In this document: positions 41,789-52,494 of the stretch, piece by piece | Layout: each line of letters opens with the position of its first letter | Position numbering within the stretch: the stretch's first letter is position 1 | NCBI RefSeq assembly: GCF_049800915.1 | Contig: NZ_JBNAFY010000007.1 | Coordinates: forward strand, 62,001-126,000 | DNA: 64,000 nt | DNA from: Amaricoccus macauensis_A | GTDB lineage: Bacteria; Pseudomonadota; Alphaproteobacteria; Rhodobacterales; Rhodobacteraceae | Reading direction: 5' to 3' | Program-made: the position numbers and the translations under genes | The notes under the pieces: model-generated | Told to the model about the DNA's origin: nothing | Seen by the model: only the letters and a program-made list of their open reading frames with translations | The model's database searches: none

Positions 41789-44296
41789 ATGTTTGGATTG
41801 CTTCGAAGAACTTCGCTGTTCCAGGTCATGGGGCTGCTCACCTTCTGTGGCTTCTTCGTCGCCTTTGTCTTCGCGGGATTCGAGATTTCGAACGACTTCA
41901 GCGCGAGGCAGAGGGTGTCCGAGGCCCGGATCTACGCCGCACTCGGCGTTGGCATCGGAGATCTCGTGCATGAACTCCAGAAGGAACGCGGAATTTCCTC
42001 GGGCTACCTCGCGAGCGGCGATCCCGCCTTCGCCGACCGTCTGACGGACCAGCGCCGGCTGACAGATGCCGCCCTCGCGGATTTCCGCGCGGCCCAGTCC
42101 GAGGCCCGCGTCACGGACGCCACACTCGCCGAACCACTCAAAGCCACCGAGCGGCAGATCGACGGGCTGGCCCGCCTCAGGGAACAGATCGACGCGCGTT
42201 CCATCGAAAGGCTCGAAGCCGTCGCCGCGATCACCGCGCTGAATACCGCCCTGATCGGTCTCGTGCCCGAGACCGCCGCCCGGATCGGGGATGCGCCCAC
42301 CGCCCGCGCCATGATCCGCCACAGCCTGCTTCTGGCCGCCAAGGATCTCGCCGGTCTCGAGCGCGCCACCGGTGCCGCGGGCTTCGCGGCAGCCGCGGCC
42401 GAGGGCGGCGCCTTTCCCGCCCCTGTCCTTGAGCGCTTCAACACGCTCTTCCGCACCCAGGACACGCTTTTCGAGGCGTTCGCCATCGCGGGCACGCCGC
42501 CGCTCGCCCGAAAGCTCGATACCATGCGCACAACCGACGCGGCCCGGACGGTCGAGCGGATGCGCGCGGCCGCCAATTCGGGCAATCCCGCCGAAGTCCT
42601 CGCGATCTCCGGCACCGATTGGTTCGATGCCATCAGCCGCAAGATCGAGGCCATCAAGGGCATCGAGACCGCCAGCACGGCGGAAATCACCGCCCATCTC
42701 GACCGTGCCGCCACCTCGGTGGCCTCCGCCGCCCTCCTGCACATCAACACGCTCATCGGGCTCACGATCCTCATCGGCGGGGCGGGCGCGGCCCTCGTGC
42801 GGCGAATTTCCCGCGAAGCGGACCTGACCATCGAACGCCTCGACGCGCTGGCCAGCGGCGATATCGACAGTCCCATTCCCGAAGCGGACCTCAAGGAGTT
42901 CGCCAAGATGACGGGCGCGCTCAGGAGCTTCCAGGCCCGCGAACTCGCGCGCATCCGCCAGGAAGAGGAGGCGCGCGAATTGCAGCAGACCGCAAGCGAG
43001 GGCATCCGGCGCGTCGTCGCCGGCGTCCAGCAGGGCGACTTCTCCGCCCGGTTCCGACTGCGCGACCTCCAGGGTCCGAACCTCGTGCTCGGCCAGGGCA
43101 TCAACCAGATCCTCGAGACCGCCGAAACCGTCGTCAGCGAGGGCAAGCGCCGCGACGAGGCCGCCCATGCCGAGAGCCTGCGCCGCGCCGAGGAGGAAGC
43201 CGCCATCCAGGCCGCCGCCGCCGCCGAACTGGCCGAGATCGTCGCGGCCTGTTCGCAGGGCGATTTCTCCCGCCGCATCCCGGTCGTGGACAAGGAGGGC
43301 GTCTTCGCCACCCTCTCCCAAGGCGTGAACGGCATCGCGTCGGCCGCCGAGTCCGGCCTGCGCCAGATCCAGGCCAGCCTCTCGGCCATTGCCGCCGGTG
43401 ACCTCACCCAGCGCATGGAGGGCGAGTTCCACGGCCTCTACGCCGAGATCCAGACCGCGCTCAGCGAAACGCTGGCCAAGCTGTCGCAGATGCTGGCCGA
43501 GATCGAGGACCAGTCCGGCCTCGTCGCGCGAACCGTGGACGACATCCAGAACGGCACCGACGACCTCTCCCGCCGCACCGAACGCCAGTCGCAATCCGTG
43601 CAACAGTCGCTCTCCGCCACCGAAGGTCTCGCCCGAACCGTCCAGAGCAACGCCGACAGCATGGACACGGGCCGCGAACTCACACGGCAGCTCGGCACCC
43701 ATGCCGAAGAGGGCGCGCGCATCTCCGACGAGGCGATCCGCTCCATCGAGGCCATCGAGGGCACCTCCGGCGAAATGGCGAAGATCGTGGGCGTGATCGA
43801 CGACATCGCACTCCAGACCAGCCTGCTTGCGCTCAACGCCTCCGTCGAGGCCGCGCGCGCCGGCGAGGCGGGCAAGGGGTTCGCCGTCGTCGCCTCCGAG
43901 GTGCGCTCTCTCGCCGAACGCAGTTCCGAGGCCTCCCGGCGGATCGGCGGGCTGATCGAGGGCAATGTCCGCGACGTGCAGGCCAGCTCCGAAAAGGTCC
44001 GCGAGAGCGGCCTTGCCCTGCAGCGCATCCAGGAGGCGGTCCGGCATGTCATCGACCGGGTGGAGCAGGTCTCCGCCGCAAGCCAGGAACAGGCGGGCGG
44101 CATCCGCGAACTCGGCGAGGGCATGTCGGAGATCGGCGAAATCACCCGGAGCAACGCCGGCCTCGTCCAGCACAACGCCCGGCTCATGGGCAACCTCGTG
44201 GCCAGCGGCAACCACCTGCTCGACCTCGTGCGCAGCTTCCGCACCGGCAAATCGGCGCCGGATGCGGGACCGCGCCGGGTCCATGCGGCAGAATGA
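41789..44296 (+). CDS. Methyl-accepting chemotaxis protein with NIT sensor and multiple HAMP units
   Basis: The 835-residue protein has TM1 (about 11-31), a periplasmic all-helical NIT domain recognisable by LVHELQKERGISSGYLASGD, TM2 (about 316-335), and then four successive HAMP-like units (GDIDSPIPEADLKEFAKM, GDFSARFRLRD, GDFSRRIPVVDKEG and GDLTQRMEGEFHGL). The signalling hairpin has the conserved tip DDIALQTSLLALNASVEAAR. NIT domains sense nitrate/nitrite or related ligands. No C-terminal CheR-docking pentapeptide is seen. No che genes adjoin it, so it is an orphan receptor here. Confidence 0.92.
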   Translation: MFGLLRRTSLFQVMGLLTFCGFFVAFVFAGFEISNDFSARQRVSEARIYAALGVGIGDLVHELQKERGISSGYLASGDPAFADRLTDQRRLTDAALADFRAAQSEARVTDATLAEPLKATERQIDGLARLREQIDARSIERLEAVAAITALNTALIGLVPETAARIGDAPTARAMIRHSLLLAAKDLAGLERATGAAGFAAAAAEGGAFPAPVLERFNTLFRTQDTLFEAFAIAGTPPLARKLDTMRTTDAARTVERMRAAANSGNPAEVLAISGTDWFDAISRKIEAIKGIETASTAEITAHLDRAATSVASAALLHINTLIGLTILIGGAGAALVRRISREADLTIERLDALASGDIDSPIPEADLKEFAKMTGALRSFQARELARIRQEEEARELQQTASEGIRRVVAGVQQGDFSARFRLRDLQGPNLVLGQGINQILETAETVVSEGKRRDEAAHAESLRRAEEEAAIQAAAAAELAEIVAACSQGDFSRRIPVVDKEGVFATLSQGVNGIASAAESGLRQIQASLSAIAAGDLTQRMEGEFHGLYAEIQTALSETLAKLSQMLAEIEDQSGLVARTVDDIQNGTDDLSRRTERQSQSVQQSLSATEGLARTVQSNADSMDTGRELTRQLGTHAEEGARISDEAIRSIEAIEGTSGEMAKIVGVIDDIALQTSLLALNASVEAARAGEAGKGFAVVASEVRSLAERSSEASRRIGGLIEGNVRDVQASSEKVRESGLALQRIQEAVRHVIDRVEQVSAASQEQAGGIRELGEGMSEIGEITRSNAGLVQHNARLMGNLVASGNHLLDLVRSFRTGKSAPDAGPRRVHAAE

Positions 44297-44399
44297 GGCA
44301 CCGCACGGGCGAATGCCTCCATCCTGCCACCTCTTTCGGTTGCGCTCGCCGCGAAGCGCCCTTTAGGGTGGCGCGATTCAGCGGGAGACAGACTGCCAG

Positions 44400-45077
44400 A
44401 TGAGCCAGACCATCCTGATCACCGGCGCGGGCCGGGGCCTGGGCCGCGAACTTGCGCTGCAGTCGCACGCCCGCGGCGACCGGGTGCTTGCCACCATGCG
44501 CGCGCCCGAACGTGCCGCCGACCTTCCGCCGGAGATCGAGATCTACCGCCTTGAAGTGACGAAATCCGAGTCGACCGCCGCCCTTGCAAGCGAGCTCAAG
44601 GGCGAAGCGGTGGACCTTCTCGTCTGCAATGCCGGCGTCTTTCCCGGACGCGGCGGACTGCGCGAGGCGAACTGCTCCGAGCTCGACTGGTTCGCCGGTC
44701 TCATGACCAACGTGGCCGGCCCCTATTTCACCGTGCGCGATCTCCTGCCCAATCTCCAGCTCTCCCAGCACCCGCGCGTGGCCATCATCGCCTCGGTGAT
44801 GGGCTCGAACCAGAATGCCGCCGGCGGGTCCTACATCTACCGCGCCTCGAAGGCTGCCGCGATCAACCTCGCACGCAACCTCGCGGTGGAACTCGCCCCC
44901 CTCGGCATCGCGGTCGGCGCCTATCATCCGGGCTGGGTCCGCACCGACATGGGCACCGAAGCCGCCCCGGTTGATGTCAACCATAGCGCGACCGGCCTGC
45001 TGGAACGCTTCGCGGAACTGAGCGTCGAGACCACCGGCGCCTTCGAGGACTACCTCGGCAATCCCGTCGCGTTCTGA
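44400..45077 (+). CDS. Short-chain dehydrogenase/reductase
   Basis: The 225-residue protein is a classical SDR: TGAGRGLGREL cofactor loop, CNAGVF, and the catalytic Ser and YxxxK in SVMGSNQNAAGGSYIYRASK, with N near MTNVAGP. The cofactor and substrate cannot be settled. A strong hairpin begins at its stop codon. Confidence 0.88.
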   Translation: MSQTILITGAGRGLGRELALQSHARGDRVLATMRAPERAADLPPEIEIYRLEVTKSESTAALASELKGEAVDLLVCNAGVFPGRGGLREANCSELDWFAGLMTNVAGPYFTVRDLLPNLQLSQHPRVAIIASVMGSNQNAAGGSYIYRASKAAAINLARNLAVELAPLGIAVGAYHPGWVRTDMGTEAAPVDVNHSATGLLERFAELSVETTGAFEDYLGNPVAF

Positions 45078-45100
45078 GCAAGGCTCCGGTGGAGCCTTGC
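45078..45100 (+). terminator. Hairpin directly after the SDR gene
   Basis: Perfect 10-base arms GCAAGGCTCC and GGAGCCTTGC with loop GGT, starting one base after the SDR stop. The T-tract is missing, so it may be a factor-independent terminator of reduced strength or an mRNA-stabilising stem. A shorter copy of its core lies at 45148-45162. Confidence 0.5.
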
Positions 45101-45430
45101 CCGGCCTGCCACGCATCAAACCGCCAGTCCAGAGGTCCGCACGGAAGGGCTCCAGTGGAGCCATTCGCGGATCGATCGCCCGAAGCGTGAGCGAAGGGTG
45201 AAAGGGGCAAAGCTGCCACCGAACGCATCAGCCTGGCGGCGTCTGCCTGGGCGGGCGCAAGAGCGCCTGCCGTCGTGCAGAAGGCACGCCAGCAATTTCT
45301 CGCAGGCAGGCGCTGCCCGATTTGCCACTCGTCAAATCGGGCTCACACCATCATAGGAGTTTTCTCAACCGCCCCACCCTGCCATACTCGCCGGATATTC
45401 TCTCACGAACTCATTCCGAGCGTCCCACCC
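45101..45430 (+). other. Structured leader region of the TIR gene
   Basis: No gene is supported in this interval. It contains GGCTCC-AGT-GGAGCC (45148-45162), the inverted pair GCGCCTGCC / GGCAGGCGC (45263-45271 and 45305-45313) enclosing a small stem CGTGC-GCACG (45274-45288), and the perfect 10-bp stem GCCCGATTTG / CAAATCGGGC (45315-45324 and 45333-45342). This concentration of stems just upstream of the pentapeptide-TIR gene suggests a structured RNA, an attenuator or a mobile-element boundary. Confidence 0.5.
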
Positions 45431-47200
45431 ATGGCCAATCCCCAACATGTCGAATGGCTCCTCGAAGGCGTCGAGGCATGGAATGCACGGCGAATTGCTG
45501 AAGATATCGCAGTTGTCACTCTGCAAGATACTGATATCTACGGAGCGTTCAAAGACGCAGGCAAATTAACTCCAGAGGGACGCATTCCACTCAGTGGGAT
45601 CAACTTCCTTATGTGCAATCTCAGTGGAGCCAACCTGAAGCTCGGAAACCTGAGAGGCGCAACATTCGGTATCAACACCATTTCGGATGCAGATCTACGT
45701 GGTGCCGATTTGCGCAATACATTTCTTGGAGATTCCAGGGACAATGGCCCCAGCGCCATGAGCGTAGCAGATGCAGACATCCGGACTTTCTGGCAACGAT
45801 CAGAAAGCACCGGCGAACTGCGACCTGTCTTTACAGACTTAAGAGGCGCAACCCTCGACCAACCATCGCTCGACTCCATGAATGGCGACATCGGCGTCAT
45901 CCTCCCCGAAGGCCTCCACCACCCGGCCCATTGGCCAGATCCGGAGCCGCCGAAACCCGACACCCCATTTCAGACCGTCGACCCGAGCCAACCGTTCATC
46001 TTCCTGTCCTATAGCAGCCACGACAGAGATTTGGTCGGCAGATACCGTTCCTTTTTCGAGCAGCAGAACCTGTCGATCTGGTGGGATCAGTATATCCCCG
46101 CCGGAGGCGCATGGCGTGAGACAATTGCTGAAAAACTCGAAACAGCGGCTGCCGTTCTCACATTCTGGACGGAAGCAAGCACGAAATCCACCGCGGTCAT
46201 CGAAGAAGCCAGTTCCGCACAGGCTTCACGAAAATTGCTCCACGCCCGTGTTGACAGTTCGACACTGCCGTATGGTTTTGGTGAGACGCAGTATGTCGAT
46301 CTGCGCGGCTGGGACGGCACCGCAACCCACGCGGAAATGGCGAAGTTGCTTCAGGCGATGCGCGACAAGCTTGCTCCTCCCCCGCGAGCCGCCTTGGAAA
46401 CCCGCCTATCAAGTGCCAGTCCTGTCGCCTTTGAACCGAAAAACGGCAAGATTGCGGCCTTCGATACACCACCCCATGTGCCACCGCCCATCTCCAACCC
46501 CGATGATCTGAAGGCGCGGCTTGAGGGCCTGTTTCAGTCCGTCGGGATGATTGCCGCAAGAATTGAAGATCGCATTTATCAGGTTCCACCTGACTTGGCG
46601 GTTTGCATGAAAGACATCGTGTCGCTTCGTGAACACCAAGAACAGAATTGGTATACGCTTGATTTCACGCGGCAATCACTCGCCGACTGCATTGCTATTC
46701 ATGATGGACGTGAATGCTGGAATAGTACCCTGGTCAGGCAACTGGATCAGATCATTCAAAGAATTGGCGATCTCGAACCTCTCCTTCGACCCAAACAGCC
46801 TGCGACTGGTGATCCAGACGCGAAGCCGCCGGTGCCAGATCCGGATCTCGCGGGCAAAAATGAGAAAGATCTGGAAGAAATCGCGTTTGAAGCGAGCGAG
46901 GCACTCGAAGCACCGGAAGCGCAAAGCGTCCTCGATCCTACTGCACAAGATGCTCTAGCGCGCGCCGTTGCCGATCTGGCAGGCGCCGTAAAGATGCTCA
47001 GCTTCTCACCTGAGGGTGAAGATAGGCGGTCGTCCCGGATTAGGCGCGCACTTCGACGCCTGGGAATGGTGTTAGCGGCATTAGTGATGCCTCTCGCCAC
47101 GGGTGTCACAGTGGAGCTGCTTACATCCGCCGACGCTGCAGTCGTGCTCATTGCGCGGTTTCAAGCGATCCTGGAAAAGATCCTACCGTTCTTCTTGTAG
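45431..47200 (+). CDS. Pentapeptide-repeat TIR-domain protein with C-terminal membrane helix
   Basis: The 589-residue protein starts at 45431 (MANPQHVEWLLEGVEAWNAR), the usual head of pentapeptide-repeat proteins. Domains: pentapeptide repeats (about 52-100; LSGANLKLGNLRGATFG, ADLRGADLRNTFLG), a TIR domain (about 188-315; PFIFLSYSSHDRDLV) with the candidate NADase Glu259 in STAVIEEASSA, a linker of about 225 residues, and one C-terminal hydrophobic helix (about 545-563) preceded by basic RRALRRLG. Bacterial TIRs often deplete NAD as anti-phage effectors. GC is clearly lower than in neighbouring genes. No partner gene (sensor, cyclase or toxin regulator) adjoins it. Enzyme activity and defence role are inferred. 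Confidence 0.88.
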   Translation: MANPQHVEWLLEGVEAWNARRIAEDIAVVTLQDTDIYGAFKDAGKLTPEGRIPLSGINFLMCNLSGANLKLGNLRGATFGINTISDADLRGADLRNTFLGDSRDNGPSAMSVADADIRTFWQRSESTGELRPVFTDLRGATLDQPSLDSMNGDIGVILPEGLHHPAHWPDPEPPKPDTPFQTVDPSQPFIFLSYSSHDRDLVGRYRSFFEQQNLSIWWDQYIPAGGAWRETIAEKLETAAAVLTFWTEASTKSTAVIEEASSAQASRKLLHARVDSSTLPYGFGETQYVDLRGWDGTATHAEMAKLLQAMRDKLAPPPRAALETRLSSASPVAFEPKNGKIAAFDTPPHVPPPISNPDDLKARLEGLFQSVGMIAARIEDRIYQVPPDLAVCMKDIVSLREHQEQNWYTLDFTRQSLADCIAIHDGRECWNSTLVRQLDQIIQRIGDLEPLLRPKQPATGDPDAKPPVPDPDLAGKNEKDLEEIAFEASEALEAPEAQSVLDPTAQDALARAVADLAGAVKMLSFSPEGEDRRSSRIRRALRRLGMVLAALVMPLATGVTVELLTSADAAVVLIARFQAILEKILPFFL

Positions 47201-47261
47201 CGTTTTGCGCGATCAGGGCGAACCGTCATCCGGACTTCCAAAAATACCCGACCAAAACACC

Positions 47262-47291
47262 ATGCATATCGAATATGCATGAAATATGCAT
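47262..47291. repeat. Three phased ATGCAT-containing repeats upstream of prfC
   Basis: ATGCATAT (47262-47269) and ATATGCAT (47273-47280) form a perfect palindrome around CGA, and a third copy ATATGCAT follows at 47284-47291, 11 bp from the second. The array lies 55-84 bases upstream of the prfC start. It looks like an operator for a dimeric or tandem-binding regulator, or a boundary of the foreign TIR segment. Confidence 0.5.
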
Positions 47292-47345
47292 GCGGTGCAC
47301 ATGCCCCAGATTGCGCAATCCCTGCCCCCCGGCTATATCCCCGCC

Positions 47346-48953
<1,608 letters not shown>

Positions 48954-48954
48954 A

Positions 48955-48970
48955 CGGGGGGTCTCCCCCG
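48955..48970 (+). terminator. GC-rich hairpin after prfC
   Basis: CGGGGG (48955-48960) and CCCCCG (48965-48970) form a six-bp stem with loop GTCT, starting right after the prfC stop. No T-tract follows, so termination efficiency is uncertain. Confidence 0.35.
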
Positions 48971-49088
48971 CTCCACCCCGCGCCCTGTTGAATAAAGTTC
49001 TCATCAAGACAGGGCGTGAGCATTTATTCACACTTCAGATTTTTGCCCCATCTTGCGCCGGAGTCCCATCGACGAAAGCTCCGGCGAC

Positions 49089-51473
49089 ATGAAACTGCGC
49101 TATTACCTGCTGTCTCTCTTCCTTTTTCTGTCGCTGGCCCCGCTTGTGCTGTTCCGGGCCTGGCCCCATTCCGAGGTACTCGAGAGCGAATTCGCCGAGG
49201 TGCATGAACGCCACCTTCTGCTCGCCAACAATCTCGCCGCGGCCCTCGAACGCTATTATCGGGATCTCGTGACGACCTTCGATCTCTTGGTCACTACGCC
49301 CGAGAACTGGTCCGATGGCAGCGCGATGAAGCCTGTCCTCGCCAATCTCAGCGTCAAGCACATCTGCCTCGCGAACTGGGAAACCGGCGTCCTGTCCTCC
49401 GAGATCTCTCTGGAGGGAAAACCCTGCCCGACAACTCTTCCAGCCGACAAGCTGGCCCGGTTGCAGGGCTTTGCAACCAGCGAGGCGGTCACCTTCGGGG
49501 GCGTGGTGATGGCGCCGAGCGGCGAGAACGTCATCCACATGGTGCGGCGTATCGGTGAGGAGCTTGCGTTCGCAACGATCCCGACAACCTACTTTCGCGA
49601 GCTGGGCGAGGCGATTGCGTTCGGCGTCAAGGGGCACGCCGCGATCGTCGATCAGACCGGGCGCGCCCTCTCCCACCCGCTGCCGCATTGGGTCGCCGAG
49701 CGGAAGGACATGTCGAAGATCTCGGCCGTCCAGCGGATGCTCAACGGCGAGACCGGCGTCGAACAGTTCTACTCCCCCGCCCTCAAGGGCGACATGATCG
49801 CGGGGCTTACCTCCGTCGAACCCGTGGGCTGGGGTGTGATGATCCCGCAACCGGTAGCCGAACTTCACGAGAAGGCCGACCATGCGCGTCGTTCCAGCAT
49901 CATCGTCTACCTCATCGGGATCGTGTCGGCGCTGGCACTCGCCTATCTCGTCTCGCTGCGGATCGTGCGCCCGCTGGAACAGCTCACCTCCGCAGCCTCG
50001 AGCATCGCGAGTGGCAAGTTCGACATTCCGGACCTGAAGCGCGGCACAGGCTTCCTTCCGACGGAACTGCGGGAACTCAAGCAGCGCTTCCGCGAGATGG
50101 TGAAGCGGCTGCATGACAACATCGCCACCATCAATGCGCTCGCCTATCGCGACGGCGTCACCAATCTCGGGAACCGGACCTATCTCCAGCTCCATCTCGG
50201 CTCCGCGCTCGACAACGCGCAGAGCGGGGAATTCATGCTGATCGACCTCGACGGCTTCAAGGCGGTGAACGACCTGCACGGGCATGATGTCGGGGACAAG
50301 GTTCTTGATACCGTGGCCCGCCGCCTCTGTGAGGTAATCGGCATCTCCCGCTTCGCCTCCGAGGATGTGGAGAACGTCCGCGCGCATGTGGAAGCCCATC
50401 GCCCCTTCGCCGCCCGGCTTGGCGGAGACGAATTCGCCGTCTGGATCCCCGCAGCGAACTCCGAAATGCCGACAGACATCGCGGCAGATATCGTGGCGCG
50501 CGTCGGCGAAACCATCACGATCAACGAGATCGATCTGAAGGTCGGCGCGAGCGTCGGGGTCGCGCGTTCGCCGCGGGATGCCTCGGACCTCGCGGGTCTC
50601 ATCAAGGCCGCCGACATGGCGATGTACGAGGCCAAGAAGGCCGGCAAGGATTGCTTCGTGCCGTTCACGCCCGAGCTGATGACCGAGCATCTCGAACTGC
50701 GGAAACTGGGTCAGGAGATCGAGGAGGGCCTCGCGAACGGCGAGTTCGTTCCCCATTTCCAGCCACAGTTCCGCCTGCCGGGCCTCGAGGTCAGCTCGGT
50801 CGAGGCGCTCGTGCGCTGGGAACACCCCGAGCGCGGCACGCTGCCACCGGCCGCCTTCCTCGAACTGGCGCGCGATCTCAACCTCCTGCCGACCATCGAC
50901 AGGCTCGTCCTTCAGTCCTCGGTCCAGCGCATGAAGGAGCTGCACGCGCAGGGGCACCGCTTCGGCGCGCTGGCGGTCAATCTCTCCGAGGAGCGGATGG
51001 CGTCTTCCGACTTCTCCGAGACCCTCGACGGCCTGACGAACCTGCCCTTCGAACTGCGGTTCGAACTCATGGAGACGATGGTCCTCGACAAGATCGAAGG
51101 TCGCATGGCCTGGACGCTGGACCGCATTCGCGAATCCGGCTTCGCGCTCGACCTGGACGATTTCGGGGCGGCGAACGCCTCCATTCTCGGCCTGATGAAT
51201 GTCGAGCCCGCACATCTCAAGATCGACCGCAACCTCGTCTCCGGCATGGCAGACGGCAACATTCCCGAACGCCTTGTGCGCTCCATCATCGAAATGGGAC
51301 ATTCCCTCGACATCCCGGTCATCGCCGAGGGCGCCGATACGATGGAAAAGGTCGGCCGCCTGGCCGAAATGCGCTGCGACTTCGTTCAGGGCTTCGCACT
51401 GGCCAGACCGATGGCCTTCGCGGAGCTCACCGTGTTTCTCGAGAGCAGAACCGGACCGCGCAAGACCGCCTGA
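49089..51473 (+). CDS. Membrane GGDEF-EAL cyclic-di-GMP enzyme
   Basis: The 794-residue protein has an N-terminal signal anchor (LLSLFLFLSLAPLVLF), a periplasmic sensor of about 240 residues (CACHE-like, with GHAAIVDQTGRALSHPL), a second membrane segment (VYLIGIVSALALAYLVS), a HAMP, a GGDEF domain with intact ARLGGDEFAV, and an EAL domain with SVEALVRWEHP, VNLSEE, LDDFGAANAS, LKIDRNLV, AEGADT and VQGFALARPM. Loop 6 (DDFGTGYS in model enzymes) and AEGVET are altered, so the EAL half may be weak or regulatory while the cyclase half looks active. The start at 49089 places the membrane helix at the N-terminus. Confidence 0.9.
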   Translation: MKLRYYLLSLFLFLSLAPLVLFRAWPHSEVLESEFAEVHERHLLLANNLAAALERYYRDLVTTFDLLVTTPENWSDGSAMKPVLANLSVKHICLANWETGVLSSEISLEGKPCPTTLPADKLARLQGFATSEAVTFGGVVMAPSGENVIHMVRRIGEELAFATIPTTYFRELGEAIAFGVKGHAAIVDQTGRALSHPLPHWVAERKDMSKISAVQRMLNGETGVEQFYSPALKGDMIAGLTSVEPVGWGVMIPQPVAELHEKADHARRSSIIVYLIGIVSALALAYLVSLRIVRPLEQLTSAASSIASGKFDIPDLKRGTGFLPTELRELKQRFREMVKRLHDNIATINALAYRDGVTNLGNRTYLQLHLGSALDNAQSGEFMLIDLDGFKAVNDLHGHDVGDKVLDTVARRLCEVIGISRFASEDVENVRAHVEAHRPFAARLGGDEFAVWIPAANSEMPTDIAADIVARVGETITINEIDLKVGASVGVARSPRDASDLAGLIKAADMAMYEAKKAGKDCFVPFTPELMTEHLELRKLGQEIEEGLANGEFVPHFQPQFRLPGLEVSSVEALVRWEHPERGTLPPAAFLELARDLNLLPTIDRLVLQSSVQRMKELHAQGHRFGALAVNLSEERMASSDFSETLDGLTNLPFELRFELMETMVLDKIEGRMAWTLDRIRESGFALDLDDFGAANASILGLMNVEPAHLKIDRNLVSGMADGNIPERLVRSIIEMGHSLDIPVIAEGADTMEKVGRLAEMRCDFVQGFALARPMAFAELTVFLESRTGPRKTA

Positions 51474-51508
51474 TCCACCGATGTCGGGCACCTATCCGCC
51501 CGCGCCCT

Positions 51509-52369
51509 CTAGTCGCGACAGCAGGGCGGGATCGCCAGCACGTCATGGGTCGACAACCGCACCACCTGTTCGGCGACGCTCCCGAGCAGGAATTTCTCCA
51601 TTCCGGTGCGGCGGGTTCCCATCACGATGAGATCCGCGTTCCGCTCGTTTGAGACTGCGAGGATCTCCCGCGCCACCGGCTCCATTCTGCGCGTCACGAT
51701 GCGCTTGCCCCAGGTGCCGCCCAGGTCCTTGATGAAGCCGGCCAGCGCGCGGTCCGCATCCCGTCGCATGTCTTGGAGGTGCGCCAGTTTTTCCTCTTCC
51801 CCCACCGCGTGGTTCAGGGTGCGCCGCAACTCCGGCGCATCGAAGACATGCAGGATGGAGGAGGAGGCCGGGCTCGCGATGCGCAGCCCCTCGAACGACC
51901 GCGCCGCATGGCGGGCATCCTCGGAGAGATCCGTCGCGAGCATGGCATGGCGATAGGCGCCCACCGGCGGCGCGATGGCCATCAGGACCGGGCAGGAGAC
52001 GGAACGGAGTGTGCGCTCGGCGGTCGTGCCCACGAACACATCGCGCAACGCCTGCCTGCGGTGCGGCCCCAGCACCAGCAGGTCCGGTGCGATCTCTTCC
52101 GCGGCCCGAGCGATCCCGGCGAAGGCATAGGCAAGCACGATCCGCGCCTCGCACTCCACCCCGTCCACGGAATTCAGCGTCGCGGATTGACGGCACAGCA
52201 GATCGCCCGCCACCGCCTGCTCGCTCTCCACGATCCGAGCCGGTTGGTCGTCATCAACGACGTGGATCAGCATCAGGCGCGCGCCGGTCTGCTTGGCAAG
52301 CAAGACAGCGCGCCGCACCGCCCGATCCGACCGTTCCGAAAGATCCGTCGCCACCATGATCTTCTTCAT
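51509..52369 (-). CDS. Tandem universal stress protein
   Basis: The 286-residue protein has two UspA domains in line: MKKIMVATDLSERSDRAVRR with LLVLGPHRRQ, and then YRHAMLATDLSEDARHAARS with LIVMGTRRTGMEKFLLGSVA. The second has the ATP-binding GxxxxG-type glycine pattern more complete. Such proteins support survival in stress or low oxygen. It is 125 bases downstream of the SulP gene on the same strand, possibly in the same transcript. Confidence 0.9.
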   Translation of the reverse strand: MKKIMVATDLSERSDRAVRRAVLLAKQTGARLMLIHVVDDDQPARIVESEQAVAGDLLCRQSATLNSVDGVECEARIVLAYAFAGIARAAEEIAPDLLVLGPHRRQALRDVFVGTTAERTLRSVSCPVLMAIAPPVGAYRHAMLATDLSEDARHAARSFEGLRIASPASSSILHVFDAPELRRTLNHAVGEEEKLAHLQDMRRDADRALAGFIKDLGGTWGKRIVTRRMEPVAREILAVSNERNADLIVMGTRRTGMEKFLLGSVAEQVVRLSTHDVLAIPPCCRD

Positions 52370-52494
52370 TTCACCAGCCTTCCGCCATAATTGCGAACCC
52401 TGCCCGGCGGCGAATGGCTGACCGGGCGAGAATGAGTTTATCAAATCGATTGGGGTGCCCCGCACACCACGCTATGACAGCCGGAACCGGACGG

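Noticed and set aside
41714..44284. An 856-residue open frame antisense to the chemoreceptor gene
   Set aside because: It is a GC-driven shadow: low-complexity Gly/Ala/Arg/Asp composition, no family motif, and the plus-strand frame has full NIT, HAMP and MCP signatures.
45275..45430. An N-terminal extension of the TIR protein
   Set aside because: The extra residues come from the hairpin-rich leader; MANPQHVEWLLEGVEAWN is the usual start of pentapeptide-repeat proteins.
49035..51491. An 818-residue open frame antisense to the GGDEF-EAL gene
   Set aside because: Same shadow effect; the sense frame has intact GGDEF and EAL motifs.
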